From JACMLD01 sp039919885 (lineage in GTDB: Bacteria; Bacteroidota; Bacteroidia; Chitinophagales; Chitinophagaceae), in assembly GCA_039919885.1 (NCBI GenBank), contig JBDSEV010000005.1, positions 37,847 through 101,846 on the forward strand: 64,000 bases of DNA. The letters run 5' to 3'. The position numbers and the translations under genes were made by a program. Below the pieces are notes generated by a model, which saw only the letters and a list, made by a program, of their open reading frames with translations, did not search any database and was not told where the DNA came from. Below, piece after piece: positions 1-9,533 of the stretch (the stretch's first letter is position 1; every line of letters begins with the position of its first letter).

Positions 1-823
1 CTGACTGCTACGGTTTGACGATGTGACGGCAGTTGAACAGGACTCAGTATACGCATAGGATTTGCGTACTGGTTATCAAACCCAATGAAAATTTTCATCA
101 AGCTTGCCCCCCACACACACTCAACGCACCAAACATTAGCTGGCGTCGGTAGCACTACCCTACCGCAGCATCAAACGGGTGTTGGCTGAAAGTCAACAGC
201 AGCAAGGTTTCTATCAAACTGGCTGGTTTTTAATGGGGCAACACTGATGAGTATACTCGCTAAGAAAAGTTTCTTATTTAGTCCGGCGGCACTGCTTGCA
301 TCGCTATATTCGCAAATCCCCCTCCAACGGCGATCAATACAGTCGGATGGCCCCTGATTGTACACAGCGGCTTGTGTAAATTTCAACACCGTTTCATTTT
401 GGTAGGTTGATTAGATTCGACGGTTTAATTTAAGTGTCAAATTACCACTAGCCATGTCGTAGCGATTTGCTTAGATACCTATGCCCAGACAATTTCCATG
501 TTATTAAAATCAATAGAAAATTAAATACTGTTTCTAATGTTAACCTGTATTTACGAACCGGCAATTCTACAATTGTTGGTCCAGGGTTATATCCCCGCGC
601 GATGAATGCTTTGTGTTAAGTGAGTCCTTTTTTACGCTGCGATGATGTGCCCAACAGACCGGAATGCAAAAAAATAATACCGTTATTTCTTCACTATAAA
701 ATCGATTGCTTATGTAAACGCCTGCCAATTATTACAGACTGACATTGCTTGTTTAAAACTATTTTATCACATGATCCTGGTTGCTTGCTTAGGCCAGGTG
801 CTGATTACCAAAACTAAAAAAAT
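1..823. other. Long gene-free leader upstream of susC
   Basis: No convincing gene is visible here. The only open frame of note (72 codons on the minus strand, 171-389) has no recognisable motif, no conserved-looking composition and no partner. The stretch from about 420 to 720 is AT-rich and probably carries the promoter and leader of susC, but I find no clear TTTG/TAnnTTTG pair. An upstream gene such as an anti-sigma factor, common next to susC, would have to lie left of the window. Confidence 0.5.
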
Positions 824-3800
824 ATGAAACGAAAAAAATTAGCCTTTTGTTTAAAGGCCGCGGCTGCATTATCCGTGGTAATGCTGCTATGTTTCACTAC
901 TGCTTTTTCACAAACTACTATTAAAGGAACTGTGGTGGATGCCGCTGGCAAACCGCTGGCAAGTGTGAGTGTTATTCAGCAAGGAAGTAAAAATGGAACA
1001 GTTACCGACGCCTCCGGAAATTATTCACTGTCGCTGTCGAATAATAATTCCGCGGTTGTGTTTAGCAGTGTGGGCTTTAGTCCCAAAACCGAAGCATTAA
1101 GGGGCCGCAGTTCCATCAATATTACTTTAACTGCAACAGATAATTCATTGAACGAAGTTATTGTTACGGCCCTCGGTATAAAAAAGGAATCGAGAAAATT
1201 AGGCTACGCAGCGTCAAATGTAAAAGTGGATGAAATTACCCAGAACCGTACCATCAATGTAATGACCTCGCTGGAAGGTAAAATAGCTGGGTTGGATATT
1301 GCGCCGCCAGCTGCAGGTGCCGGAGCCAGCAACCGTATTCGTTTGCGTGGACAGGCCGGTTTTAGCGGTCAGACCAACTCCCCTTTAATTGTTATTAATG
1401 GGCTGCCAATGGACCAGGGTGCGCGCAGTGCCGAGGGTGGTGGTCCGGCCATCGACCAGGGCGATAACCTCGCGCAGGTTAATCCGGATGACGTAGAGTC
1501 GATGACGGTGCTGAAAGGTGCAACAGCAGCGGCACTGTACGGTTCAAGGGCTTCCAACGGGGCCATTATTATTACTACTAAAAGCGGCGCAAAAAATTCA
1601 AAATTTGGCGTGGAATTTACTTCAAATTTTGCTGCTGCCCAGGCTTTGGATTATACAAATTACCAAACAGAATATGGCACCGGGTCTAATGGTGTGCGCC
1701 CTACCACACAGGCAACTGCACAATCAACCGGTAACCTGGCATGGGGCGAAAAATATGACGGCGTTCCTACGGTACAGTATGATGGCGTATTACGACCTTA
1801 CGCGCCAGACAGAAACCGGTTTAAAGAATTTTACAGAACCGGAACCTCGTTCATGAATACGATAGCACTTTCCGGTGGTAACGCCTCAACAAGCTACCGC
1901 GTTTCATTTGCAAACCAGGACGCTAAAGGAATTTCTCCTGATAATACTTATGGAAAAAAGATTTTAAACATAGGACTTAACAGCAAGGTCAATGAAAGGC
2001 TGACCGTTCAGGCGAATATTAATTACACGCACGAAGAAAATAACAATCCTCCCCTAGTTGGTGCGCAGGGTATCGGATTTTCCAGCTTCCTGCACCGTAT
2101 TCCATTAACGATTTCCATTGAAACCTTGAAAAATAATGCAGTAGGCCCTGATGGCAGCTTGTTATCAACCAATCCTTTTAATGCCCTTCTAACAAACCCC
2201 TATTATCTTATCGGGCGTATGTTCAATTACACCAAAAGGGATCGTTTTTTAGGTACTGTTTCGGTTAAGTATGATTTCTTTAAGTGGTTGTATTTACAGG
2301 GCCGTGTGAATGCGGACTTCGGATACAATAATAATGAAGGTAATTTGCCACATGGTGTAGGCGCAGCGCTGCGCAATGATGCCAACACTGGCTGGAGGGG
2401 AACATACAATGTTGCCACCGGTTTCAACAGGCAACTGAACATGGATTTCCTGTTAGGAACCAGCCATAAAATAGGCAATTTTTCAATAGACGGAAGCTTT
2501 GGCGGAAATATCTATACTGTCAGGAATAACAATACCAGCCAGGGTGTAACCGACTTTGTAGTGAAAGACATTTACAGCATTGCAAATGGCATCACCAAAA
2601 CCCAGGATTACAATATTGGCAGGTCGCAGGTGAACTCTTTATATGCCTTTGCAGATATTGGCTACAAAAATTTTCTTTACCTGAATATTACTGATCGTAT
2701 TGACTACTTTTCTGTGCTTACGCCACCCAGTTCAATTGTAGCTAAGCCGAAAAATTCATTCAATTATCCATCGTTAAGCGCCAGTTTTATTTTTTCGGAA
2801 TTGCTGCCCAATAGCAAATGGTTAAATTATGGCAAGTTAAGAATGAGCTATGCAAATGTGGGGAATGTAAACGGCGTTTCGCCCTATGGCGGCCAGCTTA
2901 CGTACGTAATCGACCAACAGCCTTTCGGCACCTACCCCATCGCCACCATTGCTACTGCCGGGCCCGCCGGTACGCTAGATTATCCAAATCCATTAATAAC
3001 ACCTTACAGCGTTAGCGAAAAGGAAATAGGTCTTGAATTAAGGACCCTAAATAATCGTCTAAATTTCGATATCGCCTTTTACGACAAGCGGACCAATAAC
3101 CAGATTTTACGGGCCCAATTTTCACCCGCTACTGGTTACACGGGTACCAATGTGAACCTCGGAAAGTTGAAAAATACCGGTATAGAACTTATGATTGACG
3201 GAACACCCATTAAACGTTCAAAGTTTTCATGGGAGATATCAGTAAACGGTGCCTATAATACATCAAAAGTACTGGCGCTAAATCCAGGGCAAACCCGCCA
3301 GGTAGTTGTATATTTTAATGGTACCGGAAATGAGTTTCTCGGTTCTTTGGTATACGATGTTGGCAAAGAGATGAACCAGTTGATAGCAAATACTTATCTC
3401 CGCAATGATAAGGGACAGATAATGTTAAACAGCTCAGGAAACCTTTTGCCTTCCACCGCTCCGAAAAGTTTTGGTAGTGCAAATGCAAAAGTTACCAGTG
3501 GTATAGCGAACACATTCCGTTACAAGAACCTGAGTTTATTAATTCATGTTGATGGTAAATTTGGCGGCAAAGTATTTTCATCAACCGCATTAAACGGTTT
3601 GCGATCAGGTATGAGCCAGGAATCTTTGGTAGGTCGCAGTGGGGTTATTTTTGATGGTGTGCTGCCTAACGGAGCGCAGAATACACTATCCGTTTCTCCG
3701 CAGACATTTTATGCTAATTACCGGACGCAGCAAATAGCCGATCCGTTTGTGTTTAGCAGCGACTTTGTTAAGTTAAGAAACATCACCCTCACTTACGACC

Positions 3801-4006
3801 TTACCCGTTTTATGAGTAAAAATGCAAAGTTTGTGAAAGGGCTGTCGTTATCTGCTTATTGCCGGAATGCCGCAATACTGATGAAGCACATACCCAACGT
3901 TGATCCAGAGGCTTTCGCCTCATCAAGCGACAGTCGGTTGGGATATGAGCAACATACTGAACCAACTACCCGGACGCTGGGGCTTAACTTAAATGTAAAA
4001 TTCTAA
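824..4006 (+). CDS. SusC/RagA-family TonB-linked outer membrane protein
   Basis: A 1060-residue TonB-dependent transporter that forms the outer-membrane barrel of a SusCD nutrient importer. Residues 1-30 are a signal peptide ending in AFSQ. Residues about 31-112 form a carboxypeptidase-regulatory-like domain, followed by the plug (about 113-255), which contains the SusC signature ALYGSRASNGAIIITTKSG near residues 236-254. The rest is a beta barrel ending in LNLNVKF with a C-terminal aromatic. Length is normal for the family. It starts 17 bases before susD and the two are surely co-transcribed. The substrate cannot be read from the sequence: no glycoside hydrolase or peptidase sits in the same operon. 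The regulatory-like domain rather than an STN domain suggests it is not directly wired to an anti-sigma factor. Confidence 0.96.
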   Translation: MKRKKLAFCLKAAAALSVVMLLCFTTAFSQTTIKGTVVDAAGKPLASVSVIQQGSKNGTVTDASGNYSLSLSNNNSAVVFSSVGFSPKTEALRGRSSINITLTATDNSLNEVIVTALGIKKESRKLGYAASNVKVDEITQNRTINVMTSLEGKIAGLDIAPPAAGAGASNRIRLRGQAGFSGQTNSPLIVINGLPMDQGARSAEGGGPAIDQGDNLAQVNPDDVESMTVLKGATAAALYGSRASNGAIIITTKSGAKNSKFGVEFTSNFAAAQALDYTNYQTEYGTGSNGVRPTTQATAQSTGNLAWGEKYDGVPTVQYDGVLRPYAPDRNRFKEFYRTGTSFMNTIALSGGNASTSYRVSFANQDAKGISPDNTYGKKILNIGLNSKVNERLTVQANINYTHEENNNPPLVGAQGIGFSSFLHRIPLTISIETLKNNAVGPDGSLLSTNPFNALLTNPYYLIGRMFNYTKRDRFLGTVSVKYDFFKWLYLQGRVNADFGYNNNEGNLPHGVGAALRNDANTGWRGTYNVATGFNRQLNMDFLLGTSHKIGNFSIDGSFGGNIYTVRNNNTSQGVTDFVVKDIYSIANGITKTQDYNIGRSQVNSLYAFADIGYKNFLYLNITDRIDYFSVLTPPSSIVAKPKNSFNYPSLSASFIFSELLPNSKWLNYGKLRMSYANVGNVNGVSPYGGQLTYVIDQQPFGTYPIATIATAGPAGTLDYPNPLITPYSVSEKEIGLELRTLNNRLNFDIAFYDKRTNNQILRAQFSPATGYTGTNVNLGKLKNTGIELMIDGTPIKRSKFSWEISVNGAYNTSKVLALNPGQTRQVVVYFNGTGNEFLGSLVYDVGKEMNQLIANTYLRNDKGQIMLNSSGNLLPSTAPKSFGSANAKVTSGIANTFRYKNLSLLIHVDGKFGGKVFSSTALNGLRSGMSQESLVGRSGVIFDGVLPNGAQNTLSVSPQTFYANYRTQQIADPFVFSSDFVKLRNITLTYDLTRFMSKNAKFVKGLSLSAYCRNAAILMKHIPNVDPEAFASSSDSRLGYEQHTEPTTRTLGLNLNVKF

Positions 4007-4023
4007 CGATAACATAAAATATT

Positions 4024-5583
4024 ATGAAAAAAATTATTTGTCTTATAATCCCCCTGGCATTCGTGATTTGCTTTGCAGGTTGCACAAAGGGGTTTGAAGA
4101 AAAAAACAAAGACCGTTTTGCAATTACAAAAGTTGATCCGGGATTGTTATTTACCGGGGCCGAGCGGGGTATGAATGCAGGCAATTGGGATGGAGAACAA
4201 ACCATCGTACAACAATATTTGAATGCATACAATGCAGGTGCTACCGCAGGCTTTCAATTTAATGAGGACATAGACGCATATAACTCGCCGCGTTGGGGAA
4301 TTTACACAGGAGTAGTTACCTCTTTGGTCCAAATTATCAGTCTTACAAAAGATGATCCCGCCAATCAAAACCTGTACAACATGGCGCGGATATGGAAATC
4401 GTTTGCGTTTATGACCCTCGTTGATACCTACGGTGATGTACCTTACAGTGAAGCAGGAAAAGGGTTCCTTGAATTGGTGAACTATCCCAGGTATGATAAA
4501 ATGGCTGATATTTATGCCGACTTGTACACGGAGCTTAAAACAGCTTCAGCGGCTTTGTCTGCTACAAATGAATACGTAGGCAGCGACTTATTTTTTGGTG
4601 GAGCACCCAGCGCAACCCCTGCTTTAAAGACCGCGCAGATAGCCCACTGGAAAAAAATCGGGTATTCTTTAATGCTGCGTTTGGGCATGCGCTATTCAAA
4701 GATTGACGCAACCAAAGCTGCCAGTATTGCACAAGAAGCGTTTACAGGCGGCGTAATTTTATCAAACAGCGATAATGTTGTTGTTACGCAATACAATGCT
4801 GCAGTTAACAACGGGTTTTCCAACTTGCAGCGTAACGTTAGTCCCTATTTCTACTATTTAGCCGAACCTTTTGTTAACCAGTTAAAAAGTACTGCTGATC
4901 CCAGGTTGAAGTATATTGGGGCGAGTTACGCCGATCCTGCAAAAATTACCAGCATACGGGATACGACAACCGCCAACCAATATGGATTTCCGGTGGGATA
5001 TGACGCGGTAACCGTTTTAACCAAACCGGGTTACAGAGGTGTTAAAGGCGGTGGACAAAACTACACCCAGCTTAATTACGACGTAATGATCAATCTTTAC
5101 GCACCTGCGTTGTTTATTACCAATTCACAAACGCAATTATTGTTAGCAGAAGCAAAATTCCGGGGGTGGATTACCAGTGCAACCACAGACCAGCAATATT
5201 ATGAAGCTGGCGTAAGGGCCGCCATGGATGAATGGAATTTATTTCCCGGCGTATTTAATCCTGCTGTGTCGGTGGCCGAAAAAGACGCTTACCTGCTTCA
5301 GCCCGCAGTTGCTTACAGTCCGGCAAACGCACTTAAGCTTATCAATACACAATACTGGATATGCTCTATCACAAACGGTGCCGAAGGGTTTGCTAACTGG
5401 AGAAGAAGCGGATTCCCGGTATTGCAACCTAATTTGTACAACAATAACTTAAACGGCGGTTTTGTGAGGCGGATGGCTTATCCTAATACAGAAGAAGCAC
5501 AAAACCCTGACAACTATAAAGCGGCCGTTGCGAGCATGGGCGGAGATGGATTAACACAGCGCGTATTCTGGGATAAACCCTGA
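4024..5583 (+). CDS. SusD/RagB-family nutrient-binding outer membrane lipoprotein
   Basis: A 519-residue SusD-like lipoprotein that caps the SusC barrel and binds substrate at the cell surface. A lipoprotein signal peptide ends in the lipobox FAGC, with Cys20 as the lipidated residue. Motifs typical of the SusD-like_2 group are visible: VDPGLLFTGAERGMN near residue 40 and VDTYGDVPYSEAGKG near 136, followed by TPR-like helices. The C-terminal NWRRSGFP segment is also typical. It lies 17 bases after susC and is followed at once by a strong hairpin terminator, so susCD is a two-gene operon. A decayed copy of its 3' end lies at 6411-6655. Confidence 0.95.
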   Translation: MKKIICLIIPLAFVICFAGCTKGFEEKNKDRFAITKVDPGLLFTGAERGMNAGNWDGEQTIVQQYLNAYNAGATAGFQFNEDIDAYNSPRWGIYTGVVTSLVQIISLTKDDPANQNLYNMARIWKSFAFMTLVDTYGDVPYSEAGKGFLELVNYPRYDKMADIYADLYTELKTASAALSATNEYVGSDLFFGGAPSATPALKTAQIAHWKKIGYSLMLRLGMRYSKIDATKAASIAQEAFTGGVILSNSDNVVVTQYNAAVNNGFSNLQRNVSPYFYYLAEPFVNQLKSTADPRLKYIGASYADPAKITSIRDTTTANQYGFPVGYDAVTVLTKPGYRGVKGGGQNYTQLNYDVMINLYAPALFITNSQTQLLLAEAKFRGWITSATTDQQYYEAGVRAAMDEWNLFPGVFNPAVSVAEKDAYLLQPAVAYSPANALKLINTQYWICSITNGAEGFANWRRSGFPVLQPNLYNNNLNGGFVRRMAYPNTEEAQNPDNYKAAVASMGGDGLTQRVFWDKP

Positions 5584-5610
5584 TAAAATACATTGGCTTA
5601 GGAGCAAAAT

Positions 5611-5643
5611 AAAGAAACCCGGATCGAAAATCCGGGTTTCTTT
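5611..5643 (+). terminator. Intrinsic terminator of susCD
   Basis: A perfect 14-bp inverted repeat (AAAGAAACCCGGAT and its complement) with a 5-base loop begins 28 bases after the susD stop. The downstream arm runs into TTTATTT, which acts as the U-tract. Confidence 0.9.
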
Positions 5644-5681
5644 ATTTGGGATTTTAATACCCGGTGATTGATCCTAAAAAT

Positions 5682-5709
5682 AAAAAAGCACCTTATAGAA
5701 GGTGCTTTT
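5682..5709 (-). terminator. Terminator of the minus-strand lipoprotein gene
   Basis: An 11-bp perfect stem (AAAAGCACCTT and its complement, loop of 4) lies 22 bases past the stop of the convergent lipoprotein gene. Read on the minus strand the second arm continues into a T-run, so it is oriented to end that gene; it may work in both directions. Confidence 0.85.
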
Positions 5710-5731
5710 GATTAAATATTTCCAGCTGTTG

Positions 5732-6232
5732 CTAGTACCATGTGGCTGAGAGTTTTACTACTAATTTGCTGGATGCGTTACTTAATGTAACCGTAGCAGG
5801 GTTCCCGGTTTTGTAATCATTCATTTTAATAATATAACCATCCATTTGGTCGTCGGCCCCGACAGCATTTTTGTTATAAAATATAAACTTGTATTCTGTG
5901 TTGAGCGTTGTTACCTGAAAAGCATTCGTAAAATTCCAGGATAAAGGAAGGTTTGCAGTGGTTACATTATTTATGGTGCCTCCCCGATACAATACAACAT
6001 CATTGGCATCTTTTATTTCGAAATAAACATTCGGTCCTCCGTTAGTTTGCCATGCACCGCCATTGGGTTTCGTCATTGGTATGCTTGTAGCAGCAATACT
6101 TGTAAACTTTACATTGTTGTAGCCCGAAGCTGGGGGTACCAGCGTTGCTGAATCATCATTGGATTTCTTGCAACCTGTAAAAATAAAAGCCAGTACAATA
6201 AGGGCGCCTGACAGGGTTCTAAAATTGTTCAT
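5732..6232 (-). CDS. Small putative lipoprotein, unknown function
   Basis: I place the start at 6232, giving 166 residues, because this Met opens a good lipoprotein signal peptide (MNNFRTLSG then a hydrophobic stretch) ending in lipobox FTGC with Cys21. The longer frame to 6304 would put 24 polar residues in front of it. After Cys21 come KKSNDDS, a typical Bacteroidota surface or periplasmic lipoprotein linker, and then a beta-rich domain of about 130 residues with no motif I recognise. It could be an immunoglobulin-like or C2-like fold; that is a guess. It is convergent with susD and lies between susD and the susD remnant, so it may have been inserted between two susD copies. Confidence 0.8.
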   Translation of the reverse strand: MNNFRTLSGALIVLAFIFTGCKKSNDDSATLVPPASGYNNVKFTSIAATSIPMTKPNGGAWQTNGGPNVYFEIKDANDVVLYRGGTINNVTTANLPLSWNFTNAFQVTTLNTEYKFIFYNKNAVGADDQMDGYIIKMNDYKTGNPATVTLSNASSKLVVKLSATWY

Positions 6233-6410
6233 TGAATTCGGTTTAGTAATTTGATTAACCTCCCTGCATTTCGGAAAAAAAAGATATGCTGCGTGATAAC
6301 GCATATAGATTGAATTTATTATTTAGGTTGGGTAGATCTGCTGCCGTATGTTTTACAATGCTTGCGAAATCATGCCTTTGCAAAGATTAAAAACCCACTA
6401 AATTTTGTAC

Positions 6411-6655
6411 AGCTAATTGGAGAAGGAGCGGATTGCTGGTATTCCGGCCAAATAAGTATAGTAGTAACGTAAACGGCGACTGTATGCACGGCGCGTTCAT
6501 TATGCCAGGCGGCGTCGGCCCAAAAAATGACATTTATCAGCCGCCGTTACAAACATTCACAACGATGCCTTAACCTTAACATGGCGTTTGTTGTTGGGTA
6601 ACCCTTGATAAAATACGGTGGCTTGTGAGGGAACACAGTAACCCGGATTCGAATT
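6411..6655 (+). pseudogene. Decayed duplicate of the susD 3' end and terminator
   Basis: The stretch 6411-6480 aligns without gaps to 5391-5460 inside susD, with 52 of 70 bases identical by my count. The translated frame still reads NWRRSGLLVFRPNKYSSNVN against NWRRSGFPVLQPNLYNNNLN of SusD. Similarity weakens after 6480 but returns at the end: TTGATAAAATACGGTGGCTT (6604-6623) matches the susD stop region TGATAAAATACATTGGCTT, and a degraded version of the terminator hairpin follows near 6643-6660. No upstream part of susD is recognisable before 6411. This is a broken relic of a paralogous or duplicated susD and is not expected to make protein. Confidence 0.75.
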
Positions 6656-6838
6656 CGGTGTTAATTATTCGGCAATGATATAAAGGCCGGTTCGATAGAG
6701 AATTGTTATACCAACGGTCAGCAATACAGTCTGCAAAGCGTCCGTGCAAGACCGCTTAAAAGGTATGTTTTAACCACGTTTAACCCAGCCCAAAAGAAAA
6801 GGGTTCCAACTTTCGCTGAAACCCTTGCCTGTATTGAG

Positions 6839-6913
6839 TGGGAGTTGACGGGGTCGAACCGCCGACCCTCTGCTTGTAAGGCAGATGCTCTAAACCAACT
6901 GAGCTAAACTCCC
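6839..6913 (-). tRNA. tRNA-Val (anticodon TAC)
   Basis: The minus strand folds into a complete cloverleaf: acceptor stem GGGAGTT with AACTCCC, D arm with TAGCTCAGTTGG, anticodon stem TCTGC/GCAGA around loop CTTACAA (anticodon TAC, reading GUA), and T arm with GGTTCGACCC. The discriminator base is A at 6839 and no CCA is encoded. A T-run just upstream of the gene on the plus side is the only unusual feature. Confidence 0.97.
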
Positions 6914-7410
6914 TTTTTTACCGGAGTGCAAAGATAAGGGCTGGTAGATTTCTCCCAAATTTTTTTTACAAATTGCAGCAAAATAAGTGATAGCGCAAAA
7001 CTCAGTAAATCTTGCCCAAACCGGTGGGTCAACATGCAAAAAAGTGCGGTCAGCATCTACGAAGTCTACTGACGTCCTCTTCAGCCAGGCAGATGCCGAC
7101 GAGAAAGTCGCGGAATTCAGCGCTGCTATAACAGGCTTACACGGCGACCTGAGCTGTTGGTCAAAGGCCCAACTGACCCGATGGCCGGGCACCGGCCGGA
7201 TGAATTTCAGAATGATCCGTCAAAACTCCATAAGTTGTACAAAATGCAACCCGTTATTTGCCTACTGCAGTGGTTTCCCCAAGTTTTCCGTTTAACAGCG
7301 TCAGCTTGAAGAGCCGTATAAATCCAGCCGTCACCAACAGTTCTGCGGGGGCAGGTGTCAAAATCCCCTTGCTATTCGACTAGCGGTTGGTCGGTTTCCC
7401 TGCAGGCCTT
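6914..7410. other. Gene-free stretch beside tRNA-Val
   Basis: About 500 bases with no gene I can support. Overlapping frames of about 100 codons exist on both strands (6987-7295 plus, 6890-7192 minus, the latter running into the tRNA), but neither has a leader, a motif or a ribosome-binding site worth noting, and they shadow each other. Together with the susD relic it makes 6233-7410 a low-information zone around the tRNA. Confidence 0.5.
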
Positions 7411-8289
7411 TTATTTTTCTTGCTGTGTTGCCCATTCCTTAAAAATGAACCTCAGCGCCTCGAAATAAGCAACTATCGGCTCTGTCATATGTGTTTCGGT
7501 TGGATAGTGTTTATAAATATGATTTAGTCCAATTAAATTTTTATTTGAGATTAGAGAATCGAACGTTAATAAATCCAAATGAAAAAAAGAGGAACTCCCA
7601 CCTTCATTTCCATCGCTATAGAACAATGTTTTGTTTAGCGTACTTCCTTTTATCAGTTTTTTGTCGGTCGATTTTAAAAGATACTTGTTGTCCCACCAAA
7701 ACGATGGACTTACAGCAATGTACGCATCAAACATACCAGGATGCGTCAACATACAATTAATAGCTGCAAGTCCACCGAAAGAGTGGCCTGCGAAAATTTT
7801 ATAGGGTTTCGTTTTGTGGCTTTTATCAATCGCCGGTATTAACTCGGTGTTGATAAATTTCAAAAATTTTTCATTTCCCCCGCTGGGGTTCATCGCATTG
7901 CTGGTGTCGGTTTTGCCTAAGTAATTAGTGATACTCACTGTTGGCGTTAAGTCTCTTCTTCGGTTTGTATTGGGAATGCCCACGATTATCATGCTGGGTA
8001 TTGCAAGAACATCTGGCCGGCTCAGATAATCGGCGTACTGGGCAAGTAATTCGAAATGATTCTCCCCATCCATTAAATACAATACCGGGAATCGTTTGTC
8101 TAAATTTGTTGAGTCAGGTTTAGGCCAATGAATATAAATTTTACGTTCTTCATCCAAAACTTTGGAATAAATTGTTACAATTTCACTCTGTGGATATTTA
8201 TAAGGCGCAGCATCCTGAGCGTTCACGTGTGAAACGACAAACAGAAACGAGACACTAATGTATTTGAGGAAATAATTTACAAATTTCAT
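7411..8289 (-). CDS. Secreted alpha/beta-hydrolase, esterase (Fes/IroE-EstD type)
   Basis: A 292-residue putative esterase. Residues 1-24 are a signal peptide ending in VNA-Q, so it acts in the periplasm or outside. The fold markers are VLYLMDGENHF (about 69-79), the nucleophile elbow GHSFGG with Ser170, and a late His in PTETHMTEP near residue 266 that is a fit for the catalytic base. The family contains ferric-enterochelin and glycan-linked esterases; the substrate here is unknown and no iron-uptake gene is nearby. It overlaps a 5' gene fragment by 35 bases but has a clear start of its own. Confidence 0.85.
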   Translation of the reverse strand: MKFVNYFLKYISVSFLFVVSHVNAQDAAPYKYPQSEIVTIYSKVLDEERKIYIHWPKPDSTNLDKRFPVLYLMDGENHFELLAQYADYLSRPDVLAIPSMIIVGIPNTNRRRDLTPTVSITNYLGKTDTSNAMNPSGGNEKFLKFINTELIPAIDKSHKTKPYKIFAGHSFGGLAAINCMLTHPGMFDAYIAVSPSFWWDNKYLLKSTDKKLIKGSTLNKTLFYSDGNEGGSSSFFHLDLLTFDSLISNKNLIGLNHIYKHYPTETHMTEPIVAYFEALRFIFKEWATQQEK

Positions 8290-8539
8290 ATTCTATAATT
8301 AAATTAGTTGCATTGTAACTTATATGCCCACTAATGCCGGGGTCTGCATATAGCCTAAATGGAATTGATTTTAAAAACTTTTTGTGTCCACCGTCTTTCG
8401 CATCTTTATAATATGACAATGGCACTTCGTAAGCCTTTGGCTTTTGTAACGGAGTACCTCCCGATTGGTTTTTGAAAATAGTTGTAAACAGGAGGCTTCG
8501 CTGTTCTTTTGTTTTACTGGTCAAGCCCGGCCAACGGAT
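8290..8539 (-). pseudogene. Probable gene fragment of unknown origin
   Basis: An open frame runs from just after the stop at 8540 to 8255 on the minus strand without an ATG (a TTG at 8524 is the only start). Its translation contains segments that look like real protein, such as TPLQKPKAYEVPLSYYKD and FLKSIPFRLYADP, and then becomes featureless and enters the esterase gene. I read it as an internal piece of a larger gene whose two ends are missing. I do not recognise the family. It sits directly after another truncated gene. Confidence 0.35.
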
Positions 8540-8822
8540 TTAAAGTGAGTCTATAATAAGTCCGACAATAATGATAGCTACATGAAACAGGATGTATCCT
8601 AAAAAGTAAGCTAGGAAAGCTTTGAAATAACTTGATACTTTTGTCCTGTTAAAAAATTACCAATTGCCCAAGTTGGATATGCGAAAGAGATAAACGTTAA
8701 TATACCAATGAATACCTGCTGACTTAATTGCCCTACAAATAATGCTTCGAAGGTCAAAAACAACATTCCTTGTCCAATTATAAAACATAGAAGTATAGTA
8801 ATTTCAAACAGATTGTATTTGA
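8540..8822 (-). pseudogene. Truncated and frameshifted DUF3667-type membrane protein
   Basis: Translating the minus strand from about 8822 gives KYNLFEITILLCFIIGQGML, then a hydrophobic stretch and SFAYPTWAIGNFLTGQK. A stop follows shortly in that frame, but the next frame picks up with VSSYFKAFLAYFLGYILFH and ends at a stop at 8540. The order and motifs (NFFEI, a hydrophobic segment, TWAIGQF, YFKAF-AY--G) match my memory of the C-terminal membrane half of DUF3667 proteins. The N-terminal zinc-ribbon half is absent because the intact small gene at 8823 occupies that place. So the gene has lost its 5' half and carries a frameshift near 8640. Confidence 0.6.
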
Positions 8823-9071
8823 TTACTTCAAATTTCGTTCCTTCAGCAGTTTTTCCAGTTCTTCGTTTCTTTTAGAATTCTTAATTGCTTTGTATGCTAA
8901 AAATAAAGGAATTAATGTAAAAAATCCCCAACTGTTTTTTACAATGCTGTAAAATATAACTCCCAATAGAATTCCAACAAATACTGCATTGGCGATGGGT
9001 GTTAATTTCATTTTTTTTGACTCGGCTAATAGTTCCTGATCTGTTAATTCTGATAGTTCTTTTTGTTTCAT
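8823..9071 (-). CDS. Small two-helix membrane protein, unknown
   Basis: An 82-residue protein starting MKQKELSELTDQELLAESKK. The N-terminal part is a charged helix, two hydrophobic segments follow (about 28-44 and 48-62, the first with the pattern GILLGVIFYSIV), and the tail is a charged coiled-coil-like helix ending in LKERNLK. This arrangement is seen in a small conserved Bacteroidota family of unknown function. It is intact, has a plausible start and sits upstream of a broken DUF3667 gene. Confidence 0.75.
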   Translation of the reverse strand: MKQKELSELTDQELLAESKKMKLTPIANAVFVGILLGVIFYSIVKNSWGFFTLIPLFLAYKAIKNSKRNEELEKLLKERNLK

Positions 9072-9533
9072 TGTCTTATATCGTTTTTAATATTTGTTTC
9101 ACCACTGTAGTCTTTATAATAGCCGCCAACTCATAAATATATTCCACCCCGTTCACTAAATGACTACAAGTATTTAAAGAAACGTAGTAAATAAACGTTT
9201 GTAGGCGACTATAAAGATTTAGCGTTATAAAAGTGATGTTTGGTTGTGCCCTGTTTTAAAAATAATTGTTCCCTCACAAATCCCTCCTTATGATTTTCCG
9301 TCAGCGTATTGGTGCAGTAGGGTCTTGCCGTTTACTGCGCTCACCGCTGGTGCTGGCTCATTATACTTGCGCTTTCTGGTGCAAAATATTTTTCCCCGGA
9401 TGCCATGGGCAACGTTTTCGGCGAACGGATAAAGAAGTAATACGGTGCAAGCACCAATAAAAAGTCAGATGACAGAAAATGGCCAGTCAGGCGTTTTTTT
9501 GCAACTAGTGCAATTCGCCGTTGTAAGGCTTGA
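9072..9533. other. Gene-free stretch
   Basis: About 460 bases with only short, mutually shadowing frames. I see no RNA gene, repeat or hairpin that stands out. It is continuous with the debris zone 8290-8822. Confidence 0.5.

Noticed and set aside
171..389. 72-codon minus-strand frame near the left end
   Set aside because: No motif, no leader, and composition unlike the other genes; kept as non-coding.
6839..6913. tRNA-Val as the attachment site of an integrated element
   Set aside because: No integrase gene and no repeated tRNA 3' end was found in the window.
6890..7295. Overlapping frames of about 100 codons on both strands beside the tRNA
   Set aside because: They shadow each other, one runs into the tRNA, and neither has a motif or a plausible leader.
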